Below, piece by piece: positions 1 to 11,329 of a stretch of DNA of 64,000 nucleotides. The stretch covers positions 12,114,501 through 12,178,500 of the forward strand of contig JANTQA010000012.1 of the NCBI GenBank assembly GCA_027625915.1. The letters are read 5' to 3'. How positions within the stretch are numbered: position 1 is the stretch's first letter; each line of letters starts with the position of its first letter. The DNA is from Anaeramoeba flamelloides. Lineage: Eukaryota > Metamonada > Anaeramoebidae. The position numbers and the translations under genes are program-made. The notes below the pieces were generated by a model, which was given only the letters and a program-made list of their open reading frames with translations, was not told the origin of the DNA and searched no databases.

Positions 1-192
1 TGATCTTGCAATAAAATTTTTTTGCAACTTAATTAGGTTTTAAAAAAAGTGTAAAAATGTGCAAAAATGTGAAAAAATGATTTCAATTTTGAAAATTTCC
101 AAAATATTTTTTTTCTTTTAATATCGATGCAAACCCTTTAAACATATGTATTTCACCCATTACAACTGGGCCCCTTTGACTGAAAAATATTT
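1..192 (+). repeat. B element, right-hand end (cut by the window start)
   Basis: Matches the last 190 bases of the full B copies, from TGATCTTGCAATAAAA to the terminal GGGCCCCTTTGACTG inverted repeat. Confidence 0.85.
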
Positions 193-220
193 TAGATAGA
201 TAGAGAGATATATAAACTAA

Positions 221-1480
221 TTTCCAAAATTTTTGACACAGTTTAAATGGTTGAACGAATAGCAATACTCCATTTTACATTCAATTTAGAAATAATTTTG
301 ATTTTCAAACTATTTCATTTCAGTCTTTTTTGTTTTTTTTTCATTTCCTTTTTTGTAGTTAGGTAATCTGCTTCATTAGATCTGAAAAAAAATTTTCGAT
401 GGTTGATAGAAGGATAATGTTGAGTTTGTTAAATAGAAAAATTACATACAATTGGTCGATGTTATCTTAACGTTTGATCGATCAACAATTATTGGTGAAA
501 TTTCAACAAATTTACCAATACATTTTTTGTTCAGCTCTTTTCATTATTTTTGATACACCCATTTTTATTTTTGAGTTTTATATTTTTTTCTTTGATTTGT
601 ATTAAAATGATTATTTATAAAAGTATTAATACTCAGTAACTTAAATGTGATTTTATATTAGGTTTGTAAAAATATAATAAATTGAGTTTTATTTTTGTCT
701 ATTTTTTGATTTGTTTGTATCCATTTTTTTTTGGAATGGGGTTTATCAAACTTTAAGTTGGATTGAGGAGTTTAATTTCTCAATTCAAACAAATTGGAAC
801 TAAAATGTTCCAATCTATCAAAAAAGGAACAAAATGTTCCAATTTAGATTTTGGGATGTTTAAAAACACAACCCCAATGAAAAGGATTTCAAATTTCATA
901 TATCTATCTATCTATTTATCTCTTTAACTCTCTATTCCCCTATCCCTCTATCTCAACCCCATTCCAAAAAAAAATGGATACAAACAAATCAAAAATAGAC
1001 AAAAATAAAACTCAATTTATTATATTTTTACAAACCTAATATAAAATCACATTTAAGTTACTGAGTATTAATACTTTTATAAATAATCATTTTAATACAA
1101 ATCAAAGAAAAAAATATAAAACTCAAAAATAAAAATGGGTGTATCAAAAATAATGAAAAGAGCCGAACAAAAAATGTATTGGTAAATTTGTTGAAATTTC
1201 ACCAACAATTGTTGATCGATCAAACGTTAAGATAACATCAACTAATTGTATGTAATTTTTCTATTTAACAAACTCAACATTATCCTTCTATCAACCATCG
1301 AAAATTTTTTTTCAGATCTAATGAAGCAGATTACCTAACTACAAAAAAGGAAATGAAAAAAAAACAAAAAAGACAAAAATGAAATAGTTTAAAAATCAAA
1401 ATTATTTCCAAATTGAATTTAAAGTGTAGTATTGTTGTTCTTTCCACTGTTTAAACTGTGTCAAAATTTTTGGAATATAG
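221..1480. repeat. A element: large palindrome with 500-base arms
   Basis: The arms at about 221-740 and 950-1480 are nearly perfect reverse complements (for example TTAGGTAATCTGCTTC against GAAGCAGATTACCTAA). The outer end reads TTTGACACAGTTTAAA. Between the arms is a separate short inverted sequence (GGAACTAAAATGTTCC, TTGAGGAGTTTAA) whose partner lies further right at about 1680-1785. Solo arms of the same family occur at 24860-25180, 40300-40650 and 51690-52030. Confidence 0.8.
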
Positions 1481-1507
1481 TTTAGTATAAAGTACCAAAC
1501 TTAAATA

Positions 1508-1970
1508 TTTTTTTGATCCGCATTGTTAAAATGTGGAGCATAAATTCATCAATTGGTGTTAAATGTACTTATAAGTACATTTTAACACCATTTTTAACAT
1601 TAGGGACATAGACTTTCCCTTATGTTAAAAAAACACTTTGGATTTTTTGGGATTTTTTAAACATACCAAAAGCAATTATTGGAACATTTTGTTCCTTTAA
1701 TTTGCAAATTGGAACAAAAATGTTCCAAGTTTTCTGAATTGGCAACTTTAACTCCTCAATTCAACTTAAAGTTTTGTAGTTTAAAACAACAAAACTTAAT
1801 TATATTTGTTTTATAAAAAAAAAAACAACAAAAAAATATTTTTTGATCCGCATTGTTAAAATGTCAAACAAAAATTCATCAATCAGTGTCAAATGTACTT
1901 ACAACTACATTTTAACACCATTTTTAACATTAGGACCATAGACTTTTCCGAATGTTAAAAAAAAAACTTT
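1508..1970 (+). repeat. Direct repeat pair of about 130 bases
   Basis: 1508-1635 and about 1838-1970 share TTTGATCCGCATTG, AAATTCATCAAT, ACATTTTAACACCA and the CATAGACTTT end. The first copy holds an internal palindrome around GTACTTATAAGTAC. The segment between them contains the right partner (about 1680-1785) of the inverted sequence at about 745-870. Confidence 0.7.
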
Positions 1971-1999
1971 TTTTTCTTTTGTTGGTTTTTTTATTGATT

Positions 2000-3400
2000 T
2001 TAATAATTTTTTTATCAACTTAACAAGCTTTGTTAGTTATAGGCTAACAACTCATTTTATTGTTTTAAAAGTATAAAAAAAAAATTGTTTATTTGTTAAA
2101 AAAAATATTTTTAAAAAGAAAAAAAATACGTTTTTTTTTTTACTTTTGTAATCAAGTAATATCAATCAAGTCCAGAAAGTAAAACGTTTCATAACTTCTT
2201 GCTCATTATCCATATTTTTTTCGATTTTGAATACTAAAAAAAGAAGAAATTTTTATTAAAAATTTTATCATTGTATAGTTTTGTTTTTGTTAGTGTGTTG
2301 TATTAGGTAATCTGAATTAATTTTTTTTAAAAAAGTAAACCAAAAGGATGATGTTCGAATATATAGAAGGGGAATAAAAAGAAAAAAAATGAAGTTGAAA
2401 AAAATCTATAAATAGTCTATAATTTGTATAATATTGGCTATGAGATTTTCTTAGAATGAAAAAAACAAATTTTAGTCTTTTTAATTGACATATAGTGTTT
2501 TTCAAACGTTTCAAAAAATTTGAAATTGATCTCAATAAAATTATTTTAGTCTGAATTTTTTTTTGAGATTTTTTTTTGTAGATTTAACCAAAGTTATAGA
2601 AGAAAAAAATTATTTGAGTGTTATTAAAGTACTTTTTTAATTCAAAATTTAAATTAAATTTAAATTGTAGATTTTTTTTTGTGTCCAAAAAAATTTGGGT
2701 TTTAAAAACTTTAAAAAAATCATTTTTTTTGATTTTTTTTTTAAGAAATTCCGAAATTTATAGTAAATTAATTTTTTTTTTACAGAATATTTTTTTTTTT
2801 TGAATATCAAACCTTTCTATATTGATTAAATTCTTTTTTTTTTGAATCAAAAAAAAACTATAAAAAAATTATTTTTTGCTGTTTTGATCGATCTTATACA
2901 AATATCAGTCAAAATATAATAGTAAAAACTAGTCCTAAAATTCAAATTTAAAATATTTAAAAAAAAAATTTTTTATTAATCATAGTATTTTTGAAAATTA
3001 TTTTTGCTTGATTCAAATAGAAAAAAAAAAAAATTTACTAATATTTTGATCAGGTTTGATATTTTCATTTTTCGTGGTAAATCTCAAAAAAATTAAAAAT
3101 TTTTAAAACACATTTTTTTCACTAAATATTAATAAAATTTCAGTCTAAACATTAAAGTACCTTACTATGAGTAACTCTTTTTTTCTGAAAAAATTGGTTC
3201 AAAAAAAATAAAATCAAAAAATCAAAAAAATGATTTTTCAAAGGCCTTTTTTTGAAATTGGACAATAATTGGGTAAATAGACTAGTTAAAGAGTTCTAAA
3301 CTTATAAAAAAGTATTTAATGAATAAAAATTCTATATTTTTATATATAATTTTTTTCTCACACTCTCAAAAAAAAAAATTGAAAATTTTTGTTTCCACTT
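2000..3400. other. Gene-free low-complexity A/T tract
   Basis: Homopolymer-rich sequence on both strands. Open frames here are short and of A/T-driven composition. I see no gene or conserved element. Confidence 0.6.
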
Positions 3401-4100
3401 CACTACAAGGAAAATTTAAATACCTAAAATTAAAGTTAGCCAAAACTATACATTGGATTTCAGGTATACTTCTTTTATAAATTATTTTTTCAAAGTTATC
3501 ATAATTTTATGTAATAAAAAAAGGATAGCTATTAAACTCTTGAAAATCTGAATACCCCCCTTTTCAAAAATACCGACTTTTGAAAAAAACACCTATTTTC
3601 AGGGTATTTTTTTATTGGAAAAAGTTGAAATGAATTAATTTTTGATTGAACATTAAGATTGAAAAAAGAATATATGTTAAAGCAATTTGCAGAAAAAAAC
3701 CGGGAACGTATATAAAAACTCAAACATGGAAACAAATAAAATGATAAAAAATATTCCAAAAACAGATAAAAAATCAGATTTTCAATTTAATTGAGCAATA
3801 TCTTTTGATTGAAATATTTTGTACTATTTTCAAATTGAAAAATATGTTTCCTTTTATACTATTAAAAAAATACTTGAAAATTATCTCTCTACTAAGTCAA
3901 TTAAAAAATTCAAAAATTTTACAATTAAAAATGAAAAAAATATTACTGAAAAATTTCATTTTTTTTTCAATTCCTATTAATATCTATTAAAGTTGTAAAC
4001 CTCATTGAAAATTGTTATGTATAATAATGTTTATTATATGAGTGTATTTCAAAAATACAAAATTTAGAGATTTTTTTTTAAAAAAATTTTCCTTGTAGTG
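3401..4100 (+). mobile_element. D element, complete 700-bp MITE with CACTACAAGG ends
   Basis: The ends are exact inverted repeats (CACTACAAGGAAAATTT and its complement). The same body recurs reversed at about 49765-50456 and, interrupted, at 61376-63135. CACTA-type termini resemble CMC/En-Spm transposons, which are expected to leave 3-bp target repeats; none is obvious here. Non-coding. Confidence 0.75.
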
Positions 4101-4533
4101 TAGTGTTGTGTAGTTTTTTTCGAATTGAGTTTTAAAAAAATGATTTTAAAATAAATTTTCCTCTCTTTTTGGAAATAGATTAATAGATATGGTATTTTTT
4201 AGTGATTAGATTTCTCAATAATAATTATGTGTAATTTAGAGGTAAATCTACTTTACATATTTTTTCAAATTAAAATTTTCATCTTGATTTTTTCTTTGTC
4301 ATTAATCGAAAAAAAAAAAAAAATATCGAATAATAATATTTATTTTTAAAATTATTAAATTTGAAAATATATTTTTAAAGAGATTATTTTTGTTTTTGAT
4401 TTTAGAGATTTTCTTTTTTTCTATTTTTTATTTGAAAAAAAGAGATTAAAGAATCAAGATTTTATATTTGATTAATATGAAAAATGAATTGAAATAATAG
4501 TAATAATTTTCTCTCTGAAATAATATTTTTAAA

Positions 4534-7500
4534 TTATAGATTGTCATCACCATCGTCAATATCCTCACTACTTTCACTACTATCTCTGCTATCCTCACTA
4601 CCTTCGCTCTCTTCGCTGTCTTCGCTCTCTTCACTTTCTGATTCTTCTTTCTTTTCTTCTTGTTCGTTATTCGATTGATCTTCCTCATCTTCCCCATCTT
4701 CCTCTTCTTCCTCCTCTCCCTCCACTTTCTCCTCTTTTCCGTCCCCTTCTTCTCCCACCTTATCCTCTTCTTCATTTTCTTCACCAGAAGACGACGAAGA
4801 CGAAGAAGAAGAAGAAGATTCATTTGAAGAATTAGCGTCTTCATTTGATTCAGAACTTATTTTCGAATCATTCTCTAAATTGGCAATTTCTTCCAATATT
4901 TCTTGTTTTGCTTTTGTATCTTTTTGTCTGATCACTTTACTGAATATTGTCAAAATCTGTTGGCCAGAATAATTTGCTTCACTTTTTATTCCCTTGTTCA
5001 TTGTCAAATAGAAATCTGTCATTACTTGTTTAACTTTTAATAAGGAAATATGCTTTGCTTTTTTTTTTTGTTTTTTTTGCCATTCTAAAGATTGATTTTT
5101 TCTTGACTGCACTTGCTGTTGTAATAATTTTTTTTTTTCTAATAATAATAATTTTTCCTTATCCTCATCTACCCCCGACTTCTTCTCGTTCTCCTTCAAT
5201 TCTTGTTCTTGTTCTTTTTCTTTTTTTTCTTCTTCATTTTTATTTTCGTTTTTCTTATTTTCTTCCTCAAGTTTTTGATCTTCAATTGCCTTTTCTTTGC
5301 CCTCTGCGAATTTTTTTTCTAAGAGTACGGAAATTTCCTTTTCCTTTTTTTCCAAAATTTCTTTTTTACCAATTTGCTGTCCTTCTAAAAATTTTTCTTG
5401 TAATAATTTTTCGAATTCTTCTTTTGAAATTTTTGAGTTTTTTTTTTCATTTTCTTTGTTTTTCAATTCCTTTTCTTTTTCTCTCTCTTTTTCTCTCTTT
5501 TTCTCCTCCTCTTTTTTTTTTTCAATCATTTCTGCAATTTTTTTTTTCGCTTCTTCTATTCCTTCATGTTTTCCCCTTTCATAATTTTCTTTTGTTAATT
5601 CTTCTAATTTTTTTTCGTTATTTTCTTTTGCCTTTTTTTCCCCTTCCTTTTTCCCCTTTTCAAAGTTTTCTTGTAATAATTCATCATAATTGTTGTATTT
5701 TCTTTTAATTTCTTTTTCTAATTCTTTATTTTCTTTTTCTAATTCTTTTCTTTTCTTCTTCTTTTTTTTCATTTCCTCTTTTTGTGCTTTTTTTTTATTT
5801 TTTTGCGTCGTCTCTAATAGGGTTTTTTTTGTTATTACTTGATCGACTTTTTCTTGTTTTTTTTCAATTTCCTTTTTACATTTTGAGATCTTTTCTTTCA
5901 TTTTCTTAATTTTTTTTTTTAATTTGTCTTCATCTTCTGTGTTGTTTTTAATTTCTTCTAATTTTTCTTGCAATTGTTCGTTTTGAGTTTTTAATTTTTT
6001 TTTTTTTTCTGAAATTTTTGTATTTTGCTTTTCTAATTTCTCATTCGAACTAACCATTTCACTAATGTTTTGCATTAAAACTGGTCCAGACAAAGAATCA
6101 CCTAACATTCCAAATGTTAATTTTTCCATTTCTCGTGAGACATGATTAATATTTAATTGGATATTTGCCATGATATTTTTAACTTCTAACCCATTTTTTA
6201 TTGAGTCATTTAATAAATGAGATACACCATTCGGATCTTTTGTTGTTGTTGTTGCTGTTGTTGTTGTTTTATTGCCCAAGAATGTGATCGTTGGATAATT
6301 TTCAAAAGAATTATTTATTAGTTTTGTTTGTTCAAATTTTTTTTTTTCGTTGCTTTCTCTTGATTGTTGTTCATTAATTTCCTCTTGTTCTTTTTTGACA
6401 ATTTTATTTTTTTTTTTTTTATGTTTTTTTTTCTTTTTGTTTTTGCTTTTGTTCTCGCTTCCAAAAAGATTTTCTTCTTCTTTCTTATCAATTCCAAAAA
6501 TATTTTCTCCTTCAATTTGAGTATAATCGATTTTTTTATCTTTTTTATCTTTTTTTTCTTTTTTTTCCTTTTTATCTTTTCTATCATTATCTATTTTATC
6601 TTTTTTTTCTTTTTTTTCTTTTTTTTTTTTTTCTGTTTTTTCTGTTATTTCTGTTTTATCTGTTTTCTCTTTTTGATGTTTGTGTTCTTTTTTGTCTTTG
6701 TTTTTATTTTTAATATTTAATTTGTTTGTGATCGCAAAAGGTGTACCACGACCGATTTTTGACATTCTGTTAATTATAGAATCTTTCTTTGATTTATTAT
6801 TGTCAATCTTTTTCTCGTCGCTGTTTTTGTCTATATTGTGATTGTCTTTTTCATTTTCATTTTCTTCTTTTTGATTTTGGTTTTCGTTTTTATTTTCTTT
6901 TTCTTTTTCTTTTCCATTTCCTCGTTCTTTGAAATCTTTTTGTTTATTAGTTCCTAATTTTCCAGTTTTTTTTTTTTTAATTGTTTCCTCCTTTTTGGGG
7001 ATGTTTTCGAGAACCACGAGAAAAACTAATGTTGAGTTTGGAGGAATTGAATTTGTAACACCCTTAGATCCATATCCTAACTTTGAGGGGATGTATAATA
7101 CTCTTTTTGTTAATTTTCTCATTCCTAAAACACCCTCGTTCCATCCTTGAATGATTCGCTTTGTACCAACCTTGAATTGAAAGACCTTTGTTTTGTGAAA
7201 ATTTGAATCAAAAACTTTCCCTATTTTGTTTGGGATCTTTGGATCAAGCAACCATCCTTGATACTTCACTTGAACGGTTTCTTCTCCCATAATAAAATCG
7301 CCACTACCTTCTTCAAGATCAAATGTCTGTAGATCTTGTAAATTTGATTTTGGTGATAAAATTATTTTTATTAATCCTAATTGTGTAGTGAACGTATTGA
7401 TTAAATCAGTATTTGGAAATTGTAATAAGAAATTTTGTCTTCGATCATCATAATAATTAAGATAAATTTTGTTTTGGATCTAAAATTTCAGAAAGTGTTG

Positions 7501-8565
7501 TGGTTTGCGGAAAGAGAAGAAAAAAGAAAAAAGAAAAAAGAAAAAAGAAAAAAAAGTTTTTTTAGAAAGAAAAAAGTAAAAGAAGAAAAAAAAAAATTAT
7601 TTTTTTCTTTTGAATTGTGATTCAAAAAGAATAAGTAAGTTTGAATTTAATTAATTTTTTCGAGATACTGTTAATTGATAAATTAATCTAACAAAAGTTT
7701 TAATTAGGCTTTTTAAATAAAAGTTGACACAGATCCCGAAAATTTTAGCTTTTTAATTCAGCAAATCTTGTTTTGTTTTGAGTTTTCCTTTGAGTATTTA
7801 AGAACCCTGATCTTTCATGATTTATACAATTCTTTTTTTTTTTTTTTTGGAAAGTGGAAGGAAAATTTTGTTCAATTTATTTTTCAATTTAAAACAAGAA
7901 GGTTTTTTTGATTTTTTTTTTTCGACAACCATTTTTTGTTTTTTGTTGTTTTGTGATGATTTTTTTTTGGTGTTTTCGATAAATTTAATAGGAAATATTT
8001 TTTTGTTGACTACAGTCTTCCAATAGAAGGGGCTGTTGTCTTAAAAATGATCTTTTCGATCTCTGAATTTCAAGGAAAATTTTTTTTTTTTTTTTTCCTT
8101 TTTGAGAAATGAAAAAAACTGAGTTTCTTGAAATGAGTTAACAAATTTTGTGTTTGTACTTTTCAAGAGAGATCAGGTGCTTATTAAAAATGCAACACAC
8201 CAAAAAGGAACTCTGTAAAAATTCAAAAAAAGAAATTGAGCTAACGAAAATGTTACCAAAAATTTAGTTTGATTGGTTAATGTAGTTTGAGAGATACAAG
8301 TTTTTTTGTCTTTATAAAGAAGCATAAAATATGTTTTTGTTGAGGGCGATCCGATTAGTGTTACAACTAGTTTCCCAATTTGTTCATATTGTTGCTTCGA
8401 ATTTAAACGAAATAAAATAATTTGGCTAGATAACAAAGTCTGTGGCTGGGAAGGTGGATTTTTTGATGCTTGCTTTCTCACTGGCTGTTTTCTCGTTTGG
8501 TAGCTTAAAGAGACGTTTTGGTTTTTTGAGTTTGAGAAAAGAGAATTAAGATTAGAATCACTCAT
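4534..8565 (-). CDS. FKBP15: FKBP15/WAFL-like: WH1-type domain, FKBP domain and long coiled coil (2 exons)
   Basis: Exon 1 is 8565-8257 and exon 2 is 7479-4534. The 777-base intron begins GTAACA and ends TTTTAG, with phase 0 on both sides, giving about 1084 residues. Residues about 35-135 match the N-terminal WH1-like domain of animal FKBP15, including the YYDDRRQN stretch that lies just after the splice junction. Residues about 155-262 are an FKBP prolyl-isomerase fold that keeps the usual pocket residues (VFDS, FKVG, GW, YG, IPP, LVF). Then come K/E-rich low complexity, a long charged coiled coil (about 520-830) and a very acidic Ser/Glu tail. Human FKBP15 has the same order and a similar length (about 1200). 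It is known as an actin- and microtubule-linked early-endosome protein. The internal ATG at 7290 would give a protein lacking the WH1 domain, so the spliced form is preferred. Family assignment is firm; the isomerase activity is inferred. Confidence 0.88.
7480..8256 (-). other. Intron 1 of the FKBP15-like gene
   Basis: The donor is TTG|GTAACA and the acceptor is TTTTAG|ATCC, read on the minus strand. Removing it restores a continuous WH1 domain (NQTKFL joined to IQNKIYL, then YYDDRRQN). It contains purine/pyrimidine runs and no recognisable element. Confidence 0.8.
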
Positions 8566-8980
8566 TTCAAAGTTAATAAAAAATGAAATGAAAGGAAATG
8601 TTTTTCAAAAATCATCCTTTTATTTCTGAGATTTGACTAATTAGCTAATATTTCATCCTCGTTCTTTTAATAAATATTTTAGCGTTTGTTTGAGATTTCA
8701 AGGTGTTATTTTTATTGAAATTAAGCTATTTAAAAATATTATACAAAAAACAATAAATGAATTTGGATTAGATATTGGACAATTTTTATTTCATTTTCAG
8801 TTTCCCTTTTTCAAAGAGAGTTGTTAAATTCTATCCTAATTCTTATAGAATTCAATTTTGAAAAAGGAAAATATGAAAAAGGAATTGAAAATTTTTTCCC
8901 TTATTAATTCAAATACCAGTAAACATTTAGAGTTAAGAAACAAATAATAAGACTTTGAAATACAAAACAAATTGAAATAA

Positions 8981-9151
8981 ATGAGAAAACTCTTTTATTG
9001 TATTGAAGATAAATTAGAGATTTTACTAGTATCTTTAGTATCATATGACTTAGAATCAGGGGATAATGTACTCTTTACCCAAATATTAAAATCGATTCAT
9101 TATCAAAAAATTGCAATATTTAGGAGAGCCAAGTTGTTTTTTTTAATTTGA
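8981..9151 (+). CDS. Short hypothetical ORF, 56 residues
   Basis: An ATG-started frame (MRKLFYCIEDKLEILL...) stays open for 56 codons in sequence where stops are expected every ten or so codons. Near its 3' end a second frame opens after ATTTAG (about 9124-9189, ESQVVFFNLIGSEAQF) and ends at a donor-like AAG|GTAAAG, followed by a good acceptor (TTTTTTTTTAG) near 9280. A small spliced gene is possible. I recognise no family. It sits between the divergent FKBP15-like and maspardin genes. Confidence 0.25.
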   Translation: MRKLFYCIEDKLEILLVSLVSYDLESGDNVLFTQILKSIHYQKIAIFRRAKLFFLI

Positions 9152-9189
9152 TTGGTAGTGAAGCTCAATTTAATAGAACCAGAAAGAAG

Positions 9190-11329
9190 GTAAAGATAAA
9201 AAATGTTTTCATTGATCAAGTTTACCACTCATTATTAAAATAAAATGTTATTCACCATTTCTCATTTTATTTTTTTTTAGACTCATATTTCGCTTTAGTA
9301 CAGAGAGGGTTGAACACACCCAATGGTAAACAAAAACGTTAGTGCTCTCACTTTTCAAGAACTATAAATGTAACTTAAAATTTCATAATCCATTTTGAGA
9401 AAAATAAAAGTCCTCTAATCAACCTGAAATACTTAAAGTATTCCAACTTCAAGACTCATTATTTCTTCATTGTCATTTAAAAAGAACTAATCGATACCTT
9501 TTACTTCTTGAATTGTTTTATTTATTGCTAAAACAATAGCTGATTTTAGTACATTATCACCGGACTCAAATCACATTTTCAAAATTATTTTGAAATTTAT
9601 TTCGTTAATTTTCAAAAACAAGTCCCATTCCATTCATTCCTCATCAAATGATAAAACTTTTGTTTTGAAACTAATCAGCTTAAAAATTTTTTTACTAGAA
9701 AAAAATTACACATTTCAAAGTTGGTATTTTTAAAAAAAATATGTTTGAAAAACATAAAGCACTTCATTTAAAAATTGAAGGATTGCTTAATTGAACAAAA
9801 TACCCAAAAGAAAAATAAAATAAAATAGTACTGACATTGTAACTTAAGACATATAGAAAAAATTTTTGCTTTTTTTTCCTTTCGAATATATTGCCACTAT
9901 AATATTTTCAAAGGAGAAAGAGATTGTAATTAGAGATCTCTATTTGTTTGTTTGTACGTATTAAATTCCACATTTTTGTGTTACTTCCCAAGTGAACCAA
10001 TTACCCTAAATGCAACCGAGTATCGATAATTGAAAAAAGTAAATCAGATAGAATTTATACCAATTTAAATGTCCTGACCTGAAAAATCATATTTTATTTC
10101 AAAGTATATACTATCAAATGAAATATCTTCTTAAAAGAAAAATTTCTACTGACGATTCCTTTAAAAGGAAATTTTCTACTAGATTTGAAACCCATAATCT
10201 TCAATAACCCTAAAACTCAATTGTTTTGATCCATTGTAAACAATTTATTAATTTGAATCTATTTTCTGAAATGCAAAAATTAATATATTTTTAATATAAA
10301 ATTGTCAATGTAATCATATTATTTTTATTAACAATTAATTTAATTCTTGAAAATCGTATATACTATTTTTTTTTTTTTTTTTTTTTTTATATTGAAGTCT
10401 TGGTTTTTACAAAAAAATTACTTTTAGTTGATATTTTTAATTATTGATATCTCAGTTCGAATCTTAACCAACAAATAAAACAATTGAGATTGAGACGGTT
10501 AAATATATTCTTCTTTTTATAGACGTTTAAAAAAAATTGATCAAGGAAATTCTGATCTTATTAGTGATTTTTATTCTTTGAAGTTTTCAAAAAGCTAATT
10601 TTCCTGTTTTCAAAAAATGAAAAAAATTCCGAAAGATAAGAAATTTCTAATTGTGAAGAATTCTTTAAAAACAAATAATTTGGTCATATTCATAAGAGTC
10701 TTTTTAACGATTTGAATAATTTTTAGAATGAATAATATTGATTTTGAATTTTGAGGAAAAATTACCCAATTCCTAAATATTTTCAAGAAAATTTTATTTT
10801 GAAAAATCGAATATCATGTGGGAACAAAAATACAAGTTTCTAAGTAAAAATCATAAAATTGTTTCAAATTTGAATAATTAAAACTATCATTTTAAAAATA
10901 ATATAATTATTTTTCAATCTATTGAATAAACCGATTTTATGGTTAAATAAATGAATTATCTCAAAAAAGAAAAAAAAAATCTTTATAAAATATTCAGTAT
11001 AATAAAGACTTATTTATGTTGTAATAAGAAAAAAAATGGTAATAATCAGAGTAAAAAAACTTTGTAATTTGAGAAATAAAATCAATTTTATAATTTTCTT
11101 TTTTGTAATAAAAGGGAAAAAAAATTGATCTCACAAGTGAAAAAATTATTCTTTTATGAGTTTCTTATTTCATCAGAATTTTTTCAAACTTGTTCTCAAA
11201 ATTTGCCAGTAAACAATTGTTTCAACAATAAGATATTTTGTAGATATTTCCCTATTGCCAAATAAGACTGATCTCTGAAAAAATGTTTTCATTTTTTTAG
11301 GTTTTTACTTTTTCACATTGAAATTTAAA
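9190..11329. other. Mostly featureless intergenic region
   Basis: A/T-rich, with T20-type runs near 10365. One possible terminal exon lies on the minus strand (9564-9487, SGDNVLKSAIVLAINKTI, after TTTGAG), but I could not attach it to a gene. Confidence 0.5.

Noticed and set aside
2160-2215. Minus-strand MDNEQEVMKRF peptide as a first exon
   Set aside because: Only about 15 codons, with no second exon that could be found downstream among the repeats.
5055-6720. Plus-strand frames rich in F, S and L opposite the FKBP15-like exon
   Set aside because: They are the complement of the Lys/Glu-rich coiled coil; T-rich codons avoid stops by composition.
11318-11329. TTG start for the maspardin-like protein
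   Set aside because: A standard ATG lies four codons downstream and non-ATG starts are rare in nuclear genes.
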